This document shows, piece by piece, positions 17,305-25,493 of a DNA stretch of 64,000 nucleotides. The stretch is from Candidatus Bathyarchaeota archaeon (GTDB lineage: Archaea; Thermoproteota; Bathyarchaeia; Bathyarchaeales; UBA233), in NCBI GenBank assembly GCA_025057795.1, contig JANXEP010000068.1, positions 62,001-126,000 of the forward strand, given 5' to 3'. Both the position numbers and the translations under genes were made by a program. The notes beneath the pieces were generated by a model. That model was not told where the DNA came from and ran no database searches. It saw only the letters and a list, made by a program, of their open reading frames with translations. Positions within the stretch are counted from its first letter, which is position 1; each line of letters starts with the position of its first letter.

Positions 17305-17329
17305 AGCTTTACTATTTCCAGTAAAAGCT
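17305..17329. promoter_or_regulatory. Near-perfect inverted repeat AGCTTTACT/AGTAAAAGCT, candidate operator
   Basis: AGCTTTACT (17305-17313), six bases, AGTAAAAGCT (17320-17329); the arms pair apart from one extra A. It lies in the 99-base gap between the activase stop and the SDR start and abuts a minus-strand CTTATAGG that could act as a TATA element. It may give the SDR-AOR-MoaD genes their own regulated promoter. Confidence 0.45.
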
Positions 17330-17350
17330 ATGCAATTAATAGAGCGTTCG

Positions 17351-18250
17351 TCATCTGATCTCGCATAAAATCCCATAAGATTCAAAAATTTCTTTCGCTT
17401 TTTTAAGTTCTGACTCTAATGGCCTTTTTATGTCGCTTAAGGCGTAATTTCTATCCAGCATTTTATACTTGGAAATGCCGTATGCATGGTAGGGAAGCAA
17501 CTCCACCTTGTTAAGCTTAAAACTTGTCATTATCTCTGCAATTGCCTTCATATTTTCAAGCGAACTGTTAAGCCTAGAAACAAATGGCACTCTTACTATT
17601 ACAGGAGTTTCTGTAGCCACCGTCAGCTCGAGATTACGCAAAATCTTATCATTTGGTTTACCTGTCAACTCCATGTGGGCGGCGCTTTCAGAATGTTTTA
17701 TGTCAAAATACACAAGCGACGTGTACTCTAAGATCTCTTTTAACTTGTTTGGTTCGCCGAAGCCTGAGGTTTCAATGCACGTGTGGATTTTTGATTCTCT
17801 GCAGCGCTTAAGTATCTCTCGCGTGAAATCAGGTTGGTAAAGGGGTTCTCCCCCGGAAATTGTAACTCCGCCATTTGAAAACTGGTAATACTGAATATCT
17901 TTTAATACTTCTTGAAAAACTTCATCAACCGACATGATTTTTCCATAAAATCTGAGAGCTTTAGAAACACATTTTTCAACGCACTTGCCACAATTGGTGC
18001 ATTTCTGCCTATCAATCCTTATTCCATCCCTGTCAACAAGAATAGCCTTAACCTCGCATGTTTCCACGCATTTGTTGCAATGGATGCAAAGTGTGTCTCT
18101 GTGAGCTACTTCAGGCCATGGATTCCAGGATTCTGGGTTATCACACCATAGGCATCTCAAATAACAGCCTTTGAGGAACACTGTTGTCCTTATGCCAGGC
18201 CCGTCGTCCAGACAGTATCTTTGTATATTGAATACTACTCCTTCGACCAA
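17351..18250 (-). CDS. Glycyl radical enzyme activating enzyme (radical SAM, two extra clusters)
   Basis: 299 residues from TTG 18250, twelve bases after the glycyl radical enzyme stop; no ATG is available nearby. The radical SAM motif is Cys29-x3-Cys33-x2-Cys36 (GCYLRCLWCDNPE). The inserted ferredoxin-like domain carries two CxxCxxCxxxC sets at Cys55, 58, 61, 65 and Cys84, 87, 90, 94. GGVTISGGEP is the SAM-binding GGE motif. PFL activase itself lacks the two-cluster insert, which is typical of activases for dehydratase, decarboxylase and fumarate-adding enzymes. It would abstract hydrogen from Gly819 of the neighbouring enzyme. The assignment of partner is very safe. Confidence 0.93.
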   Translation of the reverse strand: MVEGVVFNIQRYCLDDGPGIRTTVFLKGCYLRCLWCDNPESWNPWPEVAHRDTLCIHCNKCVETCEVKAILVDRDGIRIDRQKCTNCGKCVEKCVSKALRFYGKIMSVDEVFQEVLKDIQYYQFSNGGVTISGGEPLYQPDFTREILKRCRESKIHTCIETSGFGEPNKLKEILEYTSLVYFDIKHSESAAHMELTGKPNDKILRNLELTVATETPVIVRVPFVSRLNSSLENMKAIAEIMTSFKLNKVELLPYHAYGISKYKMLDRNYALSDIKRPLESELKKAKEIFESYGILCEIR

Positions 18251-18262
18251 TGTTATGCACTC

Positions 18263-20794
18263 TTAAAACCCGTGAGTTGTCCTATTAATAATCTCGTCCT
18301 GAACCGCAGCGGGCAAATCCACAAAGTATGCACTATATCCAGCCACCCTCACTATTAAGTTTCTATATTTTTCTGGGTTTTTCTTCGCTTCTATTAGTTC
18401 TTCTGGGCTAACGATGTTGAACTGTATGTGCCAGCCTCCCCTAGCAAAATATGTTCGAAGAAGCGCTGCCATTTTCTCGATTTTTTCCTGCGAGTTCAGC
18501 ACAGCCTTATTGAATTTCATGTTATGGGCGCATCCCACAAAATTTACCAGTGAAACTTTGGTTGCTGAATTTAAGTTTGCTGTAGGCCCGTTCACATCCA
18601 CGCCGGGCATAGCTGAGGTCCCGCCGTCGTTTATTGGGGTTCCCGCTTTTCTGCCATTTGGAAGGCTGCCCACAGCCCTTCCGTGAACTATGTGACCAGC
18701 AGCTGCCCCTATGAACAGGAATGGTTTTAGTCCCGTAAATGGGTCCGGCCTGTTTAGTGCTAATTCCTCCACTTTAGACCAGATGTACTTGAATATTTCA
18801 TCAGCATAATCTTCATCGTTTCCGTATTTAGGCGCGTTTAGGCACAGCTGGCGGATATCTTCGTAACCCTCCCAATTAGCCTTTAAGGCTTCTAATAGTT
18901 GGCTCATTGTTAACTTCTTCGTGTCGAATACCAGGTATTTGATTGCAGCTAGGGAGTCAGCTACATCGGTGAACCCTCGCAAACCAACCCAAAGCTGCTC
19001 ATGCACTGGATATTTTTCTCCGCCTTTCCAAGGTATTCTGCCATTTTTTATGGAAGTTTCATAGAACATGGCTGCGGCGAGGCCGCATTGCATGCGGTTT
19101 CTGTTTATAATGCCAAATCTTATGAAGTAATCTTTACGCATTCGATCTAGGAAGTAGTCAACCTGCTTAAGGAATGCTTCGTAAAATTGTTCTATGGCTG
19201 TAAACTGTGTAGGGTCGCCTGTTTTTAGTCCAAGCTGCTTTCCTGTTCTTGGATCAAAGCCGTTATAAAGGACGAGCTCAAATACTTTGGGCAGGTTTAA
19301 ATTCATTACGCCAAGCGAGTGTGTGCCGCACTCAAGGTTATAGGCTAAGCATCCGCTGGCCATCCACTGAGATGCGTCTTCAATTGGGATGCCTCTTCTT
19401 AGATGCCTCTCTGTTCCTAGTTCCCAGTTTAAAAAGGCGGGATTGCCTCCCCCAAAGTCTCGTGCGCATTCCAATGCATAAACTAGAAAGGCTGTGGGCA
19501 TGTCCTTGTGATAGCGGATGTAGACAGCTGGTTCTGAAAGTTTAAGCTGCCGCATCACTTCAAGAATCAAAAATGAAACTTCGTTTGTCTGGTCTGTTCC
19601 ATCGGGGTTCTTACCACAAATTGTTACATTCGGCAGATTAGTCCCTTGAGCGTGCCTCGCATTGGGCTCTATGTCTTCAAGTATTTCACATTCCCTCGTT
19701 TTTAGCCATAGACAGGCTAGCAGCTCGGCTGCTTGTTGGCGTGTAATCTTGCCCTCCTTTAAGTCCCTTTCATAGTACGGGTAAAGCATTTGATCAAGTA
19801 AACCCAATGTGTGGGCTCGGTCGTGTATACTTTCAATCCATTGGGCTAAGTTAAGGAAGCGTACGGCTTGGACGGCTTCCCAGAAACTTCTAGGCGGATT
19901 GGCCGGAACCCACTCGCAGTTTTCCGCTATCTGTTCAAGTTCCCTCTTCCTAACGGGGTCAGTTTCCTTCGCAGCCATCTCCCTTGCTAATTTTGCATGT
20001 CTCCGCGCCCAATCAATGACTGCTTGACATTCAATAACCAAAGCTTTCAGCAGATAATATTTATCAAGGGCTTCGGGGCTTTTTGGGTTAACATGGGCAC
20101 CCTCTTTAAACATTCTTTCCATTTCCGCTTTAGCTAACCCGATGATATAGTTTAAGCCGTGGTCAAGGACGGATTTTCTTGGGAAAAAATGATAACCAGC
20201 AGCAGCAGGCGGGCCTGATATTATGGCCCACTCAGGAACCGCCGTCAACTCAGGATTTGCTCTCATGGGATAACCTTCAAAAACCGTTGCACGGTCCATC
20301 ATGAGGTCCATGTGTTCCTCGCCTAACTCCTCTATTAACGCCTTATTCATTTCATCCTTTGCAAGACGGGACGCCCAGTATTCCGCATCCTTCCTCAAAA
20401 GTTCCGCGTCTTCAGGTGAGATCTCACATCTAACCCAATCGCTAACCCGCCTGTCCCACCTGCCTGACTTAAGCATGTTCAACACGTACAGGGGATTGAA
20501 TGCGGCGACTATGTATGCGCCTTTTATATGCTCGGTGAGGCAGCCCACAATAAGTTCGTCGTCCCTAATTATAATGGGCGCCTTTTCGAACAGCTTTTTA
20601 ACCGTGTACGCGTGTCTTAGAGTCGGATGTAATCCTTCGTTTTCCTTCCATCCCTCGCTAAAGGCAAGAGTGGGCCAGATGGAGACCTTAGGCTGGGCGT
20701 CTTGCCACCTTTGCTTCTGTCGCTCAATTCTGTCCGTTAAAACGTTTATCTTTCGCATTTCATTCGCAAGAAATCTTGCTTCCTCTTCGTTCAT
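18263..20794 (-). CDS. Glycyl radical enzyme of undetermined reaction, lacking the Cys-x-Glu motif
   Basis: 843 residues from ATG 20794 with AAGGAG upstream. The C-terminal glycyl radical motif RVAGYSAYF places the radical at Gly819. The thiyl Cys482 lies in MASGCLAYN. Most characterised dehydratase, lyase, decarboxylase and alkylsuccinate-type members read GCVE here, with a Glu two residues after the Cys that acts in catalysis; PFL has a Cys-Cys pair. This protein has neither, giving Cys-Leu-Ala, so the reaction cannot be read from known subfamilies. PFL-like domain landmarks are otherwise intact (RSFWEAVQA, a GRRAVG-like GRAVGSLPNGRKAG, LNSATK). The activase follows by twelve bases, and SDR, AOR and MoaD genes continue in the same direction. 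An aldehyde- or acid-yielding C-C or C-X cleavage is a reasonable guess. Confidence 0.9.
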   Translation of the reverse strand: MNEEEARFLANEMRKINVLTDRIERQKQRWQDAQPKVSIWPTLAFSEGWKENEGLHPTLRHAYTVKKLFEKAPIIIRDDELIVGCLTEHIKGAYIVAAFNPLYVLNMLKSGRWDRRVSDWVRCEISPEDAELLRKDAEYWASRLAKDEMNKALIEELGEEHMDLMMDRATVFEGYPMRANPELTAVPEWAIISGPPAAAGYHFFPRKSVLDHGLNYIIGLAKAEMERMFKEGAHVNPKSPEALDKYYLLKALVIECQAVIDWARRHAKLAREMAAKETDPVRKRELEQIAENCEWVPANPPRSFWEAVQAVRFLNLAQWIESIHDRAHTLGLLDQMLYPYYERDLKEGKITRQQAAELLACLWLKTRECEILEDIEPNARHAQGTNLPNVTICGKNPDGTDQTNEVSFLILEVMRQLKLSEPAVYIRYHKDMPTAFLVYALECARDFGGGNPAFLNWELGTERHLRRGIPIEDASQWMASGCLAYNLECGTHSLGVMNLNLPKVFELVLYNGFDPRTGKQLGLKTGDPTQFTAIEQFYEAFLKQVDYFLDRMRKDYFIRFGIINRNRMQCGLAAAMFYETSIKNGRIPWKGGEKYPVHEQLWVGLRGFTDVADSLAAIKYLVFDTKKLTMSQLLEALKANWEGYEDIRQLCLNAPKYGNDEDYADEIFKYIWSKVEELALNRPDPFTGLKPFLFIGAAAGHIVHGRAVGSLPNGRKAGTPINDGGTSAMPGVDVNGPTANLNSATKVSLVNFVGCAHNMKFNKAVLNSQEKIEKMAALLRTYFARGGWHIQFNIVSPEELIEAKKNPEKYRNLIVRVAGYSAYFVDLPAAVQDEIINRTTHGF

Positions 20795-20826
20795 AACAAT
20801 CTCCTTACAATTTAGACACTTTGAGT

Positions 20827-20836
20827 TTTATATAAA
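20827..20836 (-). promoter_or_regulatory. TATA box of the glycyl radical enzyme operon
   Basis: On the minus strand CC precedes TTTATATAAA, a strong archaeal TATA element, about 26 bases upstream of the SD AAGGAG (20806-20801). The position predicts a nearly leaderless transcript beginning at the SD. Confidence 0.6.
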
Positions 20837-20982
20837 GGATGCTGATTCTTGAGTCTTTTGGCGATTGCTGGCAATGTAAACTTGGATTATAATTTTAAGG
20901 CAAGAGCAAACACAGAAAACCGTTAAAAACCTTTATCTTTGTAAACAACCGTCTGGGATAGTAACGGTTAAAGGGGTCTAAA

Positions 20983-22410
20983 ATGCAGTCCCATTTAAAA
21001 AGCGGTTCTGATGTTGATTTTTCAAGTGACGTACAACTTTTGATGGAGAAAATTGTTGATTTGGATTATAAAGATCTTCCCCAAAATATCGTGGATGTCG
21101 CCAAAAAAAGCATTCTAGATACGCTAGGAGTGATTTTGGCCGCGAGCACACTTGGGGAAGGATGCAAAGAGTTTGTGGAGTTGGCAAAAGTTTGGGGAAG
21201 CGAAAAGGGAAAAAGCACGGTTCTTGGTTTTGGCTTGCAAACATCACCGCCTATGGCCGCTTTTGCTAATGGCTCGATGGCCCACGCGCTGGACTACGAA
21301 GAGGTGCATGATTTTGCGTTTGTGCATCCTAGCGCGCAAACTTTTCCCGCGCTTTTAGCTGTCTCGGAAAGCGTTGGCAGAGTTAGCGGGAAAGATTTCA
21401 TTACAGCGCTGGTTTTGGGTAATGAGTTCACTGTAAGGCTTGGCCTCTGCAGGACTTATTATGGTGAGGATGCTTTGTTTCTGTGCAACCCTCCAAATCT
21501 TGGAGTATTTGGCGCCACGCTGGCGGTTAGCAAAGTTTTAGGGTTAAACGAAAAGCAGACCCTCTCAGCCCTTTCTTTGGCGTTATGTCAAGCATCATTC
21601 AGCAGTGAAGTTATGGGTGATCCCAATTCGATAATAAGGGCGACACGCGAGGCATTCACGTCAAAAGTTGCCATAATTTCGGCATTTCTTGCACAAAAGG
21701 GGATAAAAGGGTGTGAGAAACCGATTGAAGGAAAATTTGGGCTGTTCAAATTGTACTTTGGGAACAGATGTGACCCTTCGCGGCTTACAAGGGAGTTTGG
21801 CAAAACCTTTGAATATGCTAACATAAGCTTTAAGCCATGGCCATCCTGCAGGGGAACACACCCTCATATACAAGCCTCGCTTGGCATTGTTGAAAAACAT
21901 CAGTTAAAGCCGAAGGACGTTGAGGAAATCTGCTTGCTAATACATCCCATGGACAGATTTTTATGCGAACCATTGCCTAATAAAAGAAGACCTATGACGG
22001 CTATTGATGCCAAGGCAAGCTTACCCTTCACCGTAGCCACAAGCATAGTGCACAAAAACGTCGATTTAGAAAGTTTTACACCGCAAAGTCTAGCCGATAA
22101 AGAAGTTCTCGAACTTGCCAAGCGAATCAAATACCAAATAGATCCCAATCTTAACAAGCCGATACAAGGCGGCATAATCGTTAAGGGCAAGAATGGAACC
22201 GTATATTCGGAAACTGTATATGCTGACATGCTCTTTGGCAGTCCGAAAAAACCTCTAAGTGAGAAAGACTTAAAGTCAAAGTTTATTCAGTGTGCCAAGC
22301 ATTCAGCTAAAAAGATAAATGAGAACATTTTGGAAAAGCTGGTTAACACGATTCTTCAAATTGAAAACGTTAACGATATCCGTGAAGTGACTTCAATGAT
22401 GAGCCAGTAG
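20983..22410 (+). CDS. MmgE/PrpD family protein
   Basis: 475 residues, the usual family length. The family includes 2-methylcitrate dehydratase, cis-aconitate decarboxylase and iminodisuccinate epimerase. Recognisable landmarks are the N-terminal LDTLGVILAAS, ANGSMAHALDYEEVHD with the conserved Asp-x-Asp-like loop, and FKPWPSCRGTHPHIQA. GGGGT lies upstream of ATG 20983. It is divergent from the glycyl radical operon across 188 bases, and a FabG-like SDR and a radical SAM gene follow. No methylcitrate synthase or lyase gene is present, so a methylcitrate cycle is not supported; a dehydratase or decarboxylase step for a branched or cyclic acid is more likely. Confidence 0.8.
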   Translation: MQSHLKSGSDVDFSSDVQLLMEKIVDLDYKDLPQNIVDVAKKSILDTLGVILAASTLGEGCKEFVELAKVWGSEKGKSTVLGFGLQTSPPMAAFANGSMAHALDYEEVHDFAFVHPSAQTFPALLAVSESVGRVSGKDFITALVLGNEFTVRLGLCRTYYGEDALFLCNPPNLGVFGATLAVSKVLGLNEKQTLSALSLALCQASFSSEVMGDPNSIIRATREAFTSKVAIISAFLAQKGIKGCEKPIEGKFGLFKLYFGNRCDPSRLTREFGKTFEYANISFKPWPSCRGTHPHIQASLGIVEKHQLKPKDVEEICLLIHPMDRFLCEPLPNKRRPMTAIDAKASLPFTVATSIVHKNVDLESFTPQSLADKEVLELAKRIKYQIDPNLNKPIQGGIIVKGKNGTVYSETVYADMLFGSPKKPLSEKDLKSKFIQCAKHSAKKINENILEKLVNTILQIENVNDIREVTSMMSQ

Positions 22411-22494
22411 CCTTTTAATTTAAGGAACCGCAACTATTTTTGGGCAACGAAAAATAAAAGACCTCCAACATATCTTACAAGGTTGGGATAATGC

Positions 22495-23238
22495 TTGGAT
22501 TTGGGGTTAAAGGGTAAGGTAGCCCTTGTAACTGGTGCCGCAAGGGGGATTGGTAGGGCTATTGCCATAGAATTTGCCAAGGAAAGCGCTAATGTTGTTG
22601 TGAACGATGTTGTTGACGGTTCTCAAGTTTCAGGAGAAATCCAGAAAATAGGCGTTAAAAGCGTGTTCATCAGGGCTGATGTCTCAAACATGAATGAAGT
22701 GGAACAGATGTTTAGCAAAGTTGTAGAAATATTTGGGAGAGTAGATATTTTGGTGAATAACGCTGGAATCAACAAAGACGCCCTAATCCATAAAATGAGC
22801 CTTGAAGACTGGGACGCCGTCATAAATGTCAACCTTAAAGGAACATTCAACTGCTCTAAAACGGCTGCAAAGTACATGATGGAACAGAAATACGGCAGAA
22901 TAATAAACATCTCGTCAGTTATGGGACAGATGGGAAACATTGGAAGCGCCAACTACGTAGCGTCAAAAGCCGGAATCATCGGGCTTACTAAAGCGCTGGC
23001 CCTTGAACTAGCCAGATACGGAGACATAACAGTGAACGCTGTTGCCCCGGGATTTGTAAACACAGAAATGACGTGGGGAATACCTGAAAAAATTCTGAAG
23101 GCCTTTTTGGAAAGGATACCACTACGGAGAGTAGCTGAACCCGAGGAGATAGCCCACCTCGTCATTTTCTTAGCCTCGGACGTAGCCAAATACATTACAG
23201 GGCAAGTTATAGCAATTAATGGTGGACTTTACACCTAA
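22495..23238 (+). CDS. FabG-like short-chain dehydrogenase/reductase
   Basis: 247 residues starting TTG 22495. TGAARGIG lies at 13-20, NNAG at 88-91, Ser141 and Tyr154-x3-Lys158 (YVASK), and the C-terminal GQVIAINGG is typical of FabG. Archaea lack the usual fatty acid synthase, so a 3-hydroxyacyl or other hydroxy-acid dehydrogenase role is more likely than fatty acid synthesis. It stands between the MmgE/PrpD gene and the radical SAM gene, with short gaps of 84 and 21 bases, consistent with an operon. Confidence 0.85.
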   Translation: MDLGLKGKVALVTGAARGIGRAIAIEFAKESANVVVNDVVDGSQVSGEIQKIGVKSVFIRADVSNMNEVEQMFSKVVEIFGRVDILVNNAGINKDALIHKMSLEDWDAVINVNLKGTFNCSKTAAKYMMEQKYGRIINISSVMGQMGNIGSANYVASKAGIIGLTKALALELARYGDITVNAVAPGFVNTEMTWGIPEKILKAFLERIPLRRVAEPEEIAHLVIFLASDVAKYITGQVIAINGGLYT

Positions 23239-23259
23239 CTGAGGTTACGCGTTAAGACT

Positions 23260-24381
23260 ATGAGCCTGCCGGAAATAGAAAGCTTAAAAGAGTTTTTCTT
23301 TGAAATTGGGCCGATTCGGCCTCCTTCGGAGGGTGGAAGCTCTTCGCTTCTCATAAGAGTCACACGAAATTGTCCATGGAACCAATGCAAGTTCTGCTAT
23401 GGAACGCCTTACAACAGAGGAAAGTTTCAACTCAGAAGCCTGGAAGAGATAAAAAGGGACATAGATGCAGCCAAAAGAATCAAGGAGCTTCTAGAGGCTA
23501 TAGCTGAAAAACTCGGCGGGATGGAATGGGCAGCCAAAATAATTGATCCCTATTTTTTATATGGAAAAGACTTGATAGAGTTAGACGAACGGGAATCTAA
23601 GAATTTTCAAAGCATCGTGAACGTGTTTAACTGGATTCGTTCAGGAGGAAAAAGCGCTTTTCTCCAAGATGCTAACAGTCTAATTCTGCCCACTAATAAA
23701 CTAGTTGAAGTACTAACCCATCTGAGGCAGTCTTTCCAGAGCTTAGAAAGAATAACATCTTATGCTAGAGCAAAGACCCTTGCCCAGAAAAACCTAGAAG
23801 AACTGAAAGAACTACGTAAGGCAGGCCTTTCAAGGCTTCATGTAGGTTTGGAAACAGGCGACGATGGACTGCTGGAATACGTTAATAAGGGTGTAACTAG
23901 CGAGGAACATGTTTTTGCTGGTAGGAAAGCCAAAGAAGCGGGGTTTGAACTTTCATTGTATTGGATGCCCGGTTTAGGTGGAAAAACCATGTCAAAGCAG
24001 CATGCAGTAAACACTGCCAGAGTTTTGAATGAGATAAACCCTGACTTTGTGAGGTCGAGGAGGTTTATTCCCCGCAAGGGAACGCCACTGTACGAAGAAT
24101 GGAAAAGTGGTGCTTTTCAACTACTTTCACCCCATGAGGAGCTTAGAGAAATCCGGATGATGGTGGAACGTTTAGAAATTACCGGAAGGGTTTGCTTTGA
24201 CCACTACATCAACCCAGCTTACAGGAGCGATTCTAGTTATATTTGGCTTTTCAAGCAACATTATGAAGGGTACAAGTTTCCCGATGAAAAATTCAAAGTT
24301 CTAGAAATAATAGAATATGGCCTGAAAATAGATGAATCGCTGTACATCCGTGCCGAAGATTTAGTTGAGATGCCACTCTGA
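23260..24381 (+). CDS. Radical SAM protein with CxxxxCxxC spacing
   Basis: 373 residues. The cluster cysteines are Cys38, Cys43 and Cys46 in NCPWNQCKFCYG, which gives four rather than three residues in the first gap; this variant occurs in Elp3/HemN-like and related uncharacterised families. LHVGLETGDDGLLEYVNKG and the later GTPLYEEW are typical of B12-independent, HemN/Elp3-like radical SAM barrels. No B12-binding domain, methyltransferase domain or extra cluster motif is visible. It follows the FabG-like SDR by 21 bases. The function is unknown; the setting suggests substrate modification or enzyme maturation in the island. Confidence 0.7.
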   Translation: MSLPEIESLKEFFFEIGPIRPPSEGGSSSLLIRVTRNCPWNQCKFCYGTPYNRGKFQLRSLEEIKRDIDAAKRIKELLEAIAEKLGGMEWAAKIIDPYFLYGKDLIELDERESKNFQSIVNVFNWIRSGGKSAFLQDANSLILPTNKLVEVLTHLRQSFQSLERITSYARAKTLAQKNLEELKELRKAGLSRLHVGLETGDDGLLEYVNKGVTSEEHVFAGRKAKEAGFELSLYWMPGLGGKTMSKQHAVNTARVLNEINPDFVRSRRFIPRKGTPLYEEWKSGAFQLLSPHEELREIRMMVERLEITGRVCFDHYINPAYRSDSSYIWLFKQHYEGYKFPDEKFKVLEIIEYGLKIDESLYIRAEDLVEMPL

Positions 24382-24508
24382 CAACAAAACTATTGACGCA
24401 AGGACATATATCATTAAGCCCTTTTTAGCCCAATTATCTCCATCTGAGGCCCATCTACACTTAGAAGCTTGATTTAGGGGAAAATCGTTTGTAATTTTTA
24501 GCGGAAAG

Positions 24509-24516
24509 TTTATAAG
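24509..24516 (+). promoter_or_regulatory. TATA box of the cbiM operon
   Basis: TTTATAAG, preceded by purine-rich GCGGAAAG as a possible BRE, lies about 26 bases before the centre of the inverted repeat at 24521-24548. Confidence 0.5.
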
Positions 24517-24520
24517 TTAA

Positions 24521-24548
24521 GTAACACTTCTTTTGATAAAAGTATTAC
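24521..24548. promoter_or_regulatory. Inverted repeat GTAACACTT-N10-AAGTATTAC, candidate metal-regulator operator
   Basis: The arms (24521-24529 and 24540-24548) match at eight of nine positions. The element starts five bases after the TATA box, covers the expected transcription start, and ends at the SD GAGGAG (24549-24554) of cbiM. A DNA-bound dimer here would block transcription, so a NikR-like or other metal-sensing repressor is a reasonable inference; no such regulator gene is in the window. Confidence 0.5.
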
Positions 24549-24560
24549 GAGGAGTTTCGA

Positions 24561-25220
24561 GTGCACATCCCGGACGGTTTCCTAAGCCCAGAAATATCCG
24601 CTTTAATGTGGGGGGTATCCGCGGCTTTTCTTATTTGGGCTTGGAGAAAGGCCAAATCCACTTTCAGTCAGTCTTTGGCTTCGTTGTTAGCGGTTTCAAG
24701 CGCCTTCGTTTTTGTGGCTCAGATGTTAAACTTTCCAATAGTTTATGGTACAAGCGGTCATCTTGTAGGCGGCACCTTCCTCGCCATGGTTTTAGGACCA
24801 TACGCCGCAATACTCAGCATGACCATTGTTTTGTTAATGCAAGCGCTCCTTTTCGCGGATGGAGGCATATTCGCCTTGGGAGCAAACATCTTCAACATGG
24901 CTGTTATAGGTGGGTTAAGCTTTTTCTTAGCCAATCTTATCTCGGGAAAAGCAGACAGCAAGAGGTTCTATCTTAGCGTTTTTATCGCCTCATGGTTTTC
25001 TGTTGTTCTAGGCGCTTTGGCATGCGGCTTAGAAATAGGGCTCTCGCCAATTTTTTCGGAAGCTGGGGGCATAGGCGTCACCATCCCAGCCATGCTATTT
25101 TGGCATGTGATCATTGGACTTGGCGAAGCAGCAATAACGACAACGCTTGTAACCCAGTTGTATAGGTTGCATCCGGCAGTATTAAACGGGTTAACCTTTA
25201 TGAGAAAGGGTATGCAATGA
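24561..25220 (+). CDS. cbiM: Cobalt/nickel ECF transporter substrate-binding membrane component CbiM
   Basis: 219 residues from GTG 24561, six bases after GAGGAG. The N-terminus MHIPDGFLSPEI is the metal-binding signature of CbiM/NikM, in which His2 and the N-terminal amine coordinate Co2+ or Ni2+. Six or seven membrane helices follow. It overlaps the next gene by four bases (ATGA). CbiQ and CbiO, needed for energised transport, are not in the window and must be elsewhere. Nickel would fit LarA in this genome and cobalt a corrinoid need; the sequence does not decide. Confidence 0.92.
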   Translation: MHIPDGFLSPEISALMWGVSAAFLIWAWRKAKSTFSQSLASLLAVSSAFVFVAQMLNFPIVYGTSGHLVGGTFLAMVLGPYAAILSMTIVLLMQALLFADGGIFALGANIFNMAVIGGLSFFLANLISGKADSKRFYLSVFIASWFSVVLGALACGLEIGLSPIFSEAGGIGVTIPAMLFWHVIIGLGEAAITTTLVTQLYRLHPAVLNGLTFMRKGMQ

Positions 25221-25492
25221 AGAGGCCAATTAAGGTTTTTTTAATCATATTAGTTGGTTTTGCGGTTTTGGTGCCCTTTGCCTCAACAGATCCGGATGGT
25301 TTGGAAAAGGTGTCTGAAACTCTTGAAATCGAAGAGCCTGAGCCTGTTTGGAAAGGGCTAATGCCTGACTACACACTACCAGCCGTGGAGAACCCCTACT
25401 TATCAACACTGCTTGCTGGCTTTTTCGGCGCTTTTCTGGTTTTAGGTGTCTCCTTTGCCCTTGGAAAAGTCATTGCTAGATCCGGCAAGTAG
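25217..25492 (+). CDS. PDGLE-domain CbiN/NikN-like transporter accessory protein
   Basis: 91 residues with an N-terminal membrane helix (about 6-23), the diagnostic STDPDGLEKV motif in the external loop, and a second helix near 63-85. PDGLE proteins replace or resemble CbiN as small partners of CbiM. The start overlaps the cbiM stop by four bases, showing translational coupling. The stop lies one base from the convergent DUF47 gene. Confidence 0.87.
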   Translation: MKRPIKVFLIILVGFAVLVPFASTDPDGLEKVSETLEIEEPEPVWKGLMPDYTLPAVENPYLSTLLAGFFGAFLVLGVSFALGKVIARSGK

Positions 25493-25493
25493 A

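Noticed and set aside
18263..20794. Pyruvate formate-lyase proper
   Set aside because: The PFL Cys-Cys pair is missing, and the activase has the two-cluster insert that PFL activase lacks.
20983..22410. 2-methylcitrate dehydratase of a methylcitrate cycle
   Set aside because: No methylcitrate synthase or methylisocitrate lyase gene is in the region; the family is broader than this activity.
24382..24508. Cobalamin riboswitch upstream of cbiM
   Set aside because: No B12-box-like segment or conserved multi-stem layout was seen, and such riboswitches are rare in archaea.
24533..24976. 147-residue open frame overlapping cbiM
   Set aside because: It runs in another frame of the well-supported cbiM gene and its product is Arg/His-rich with no recognisable pattern.
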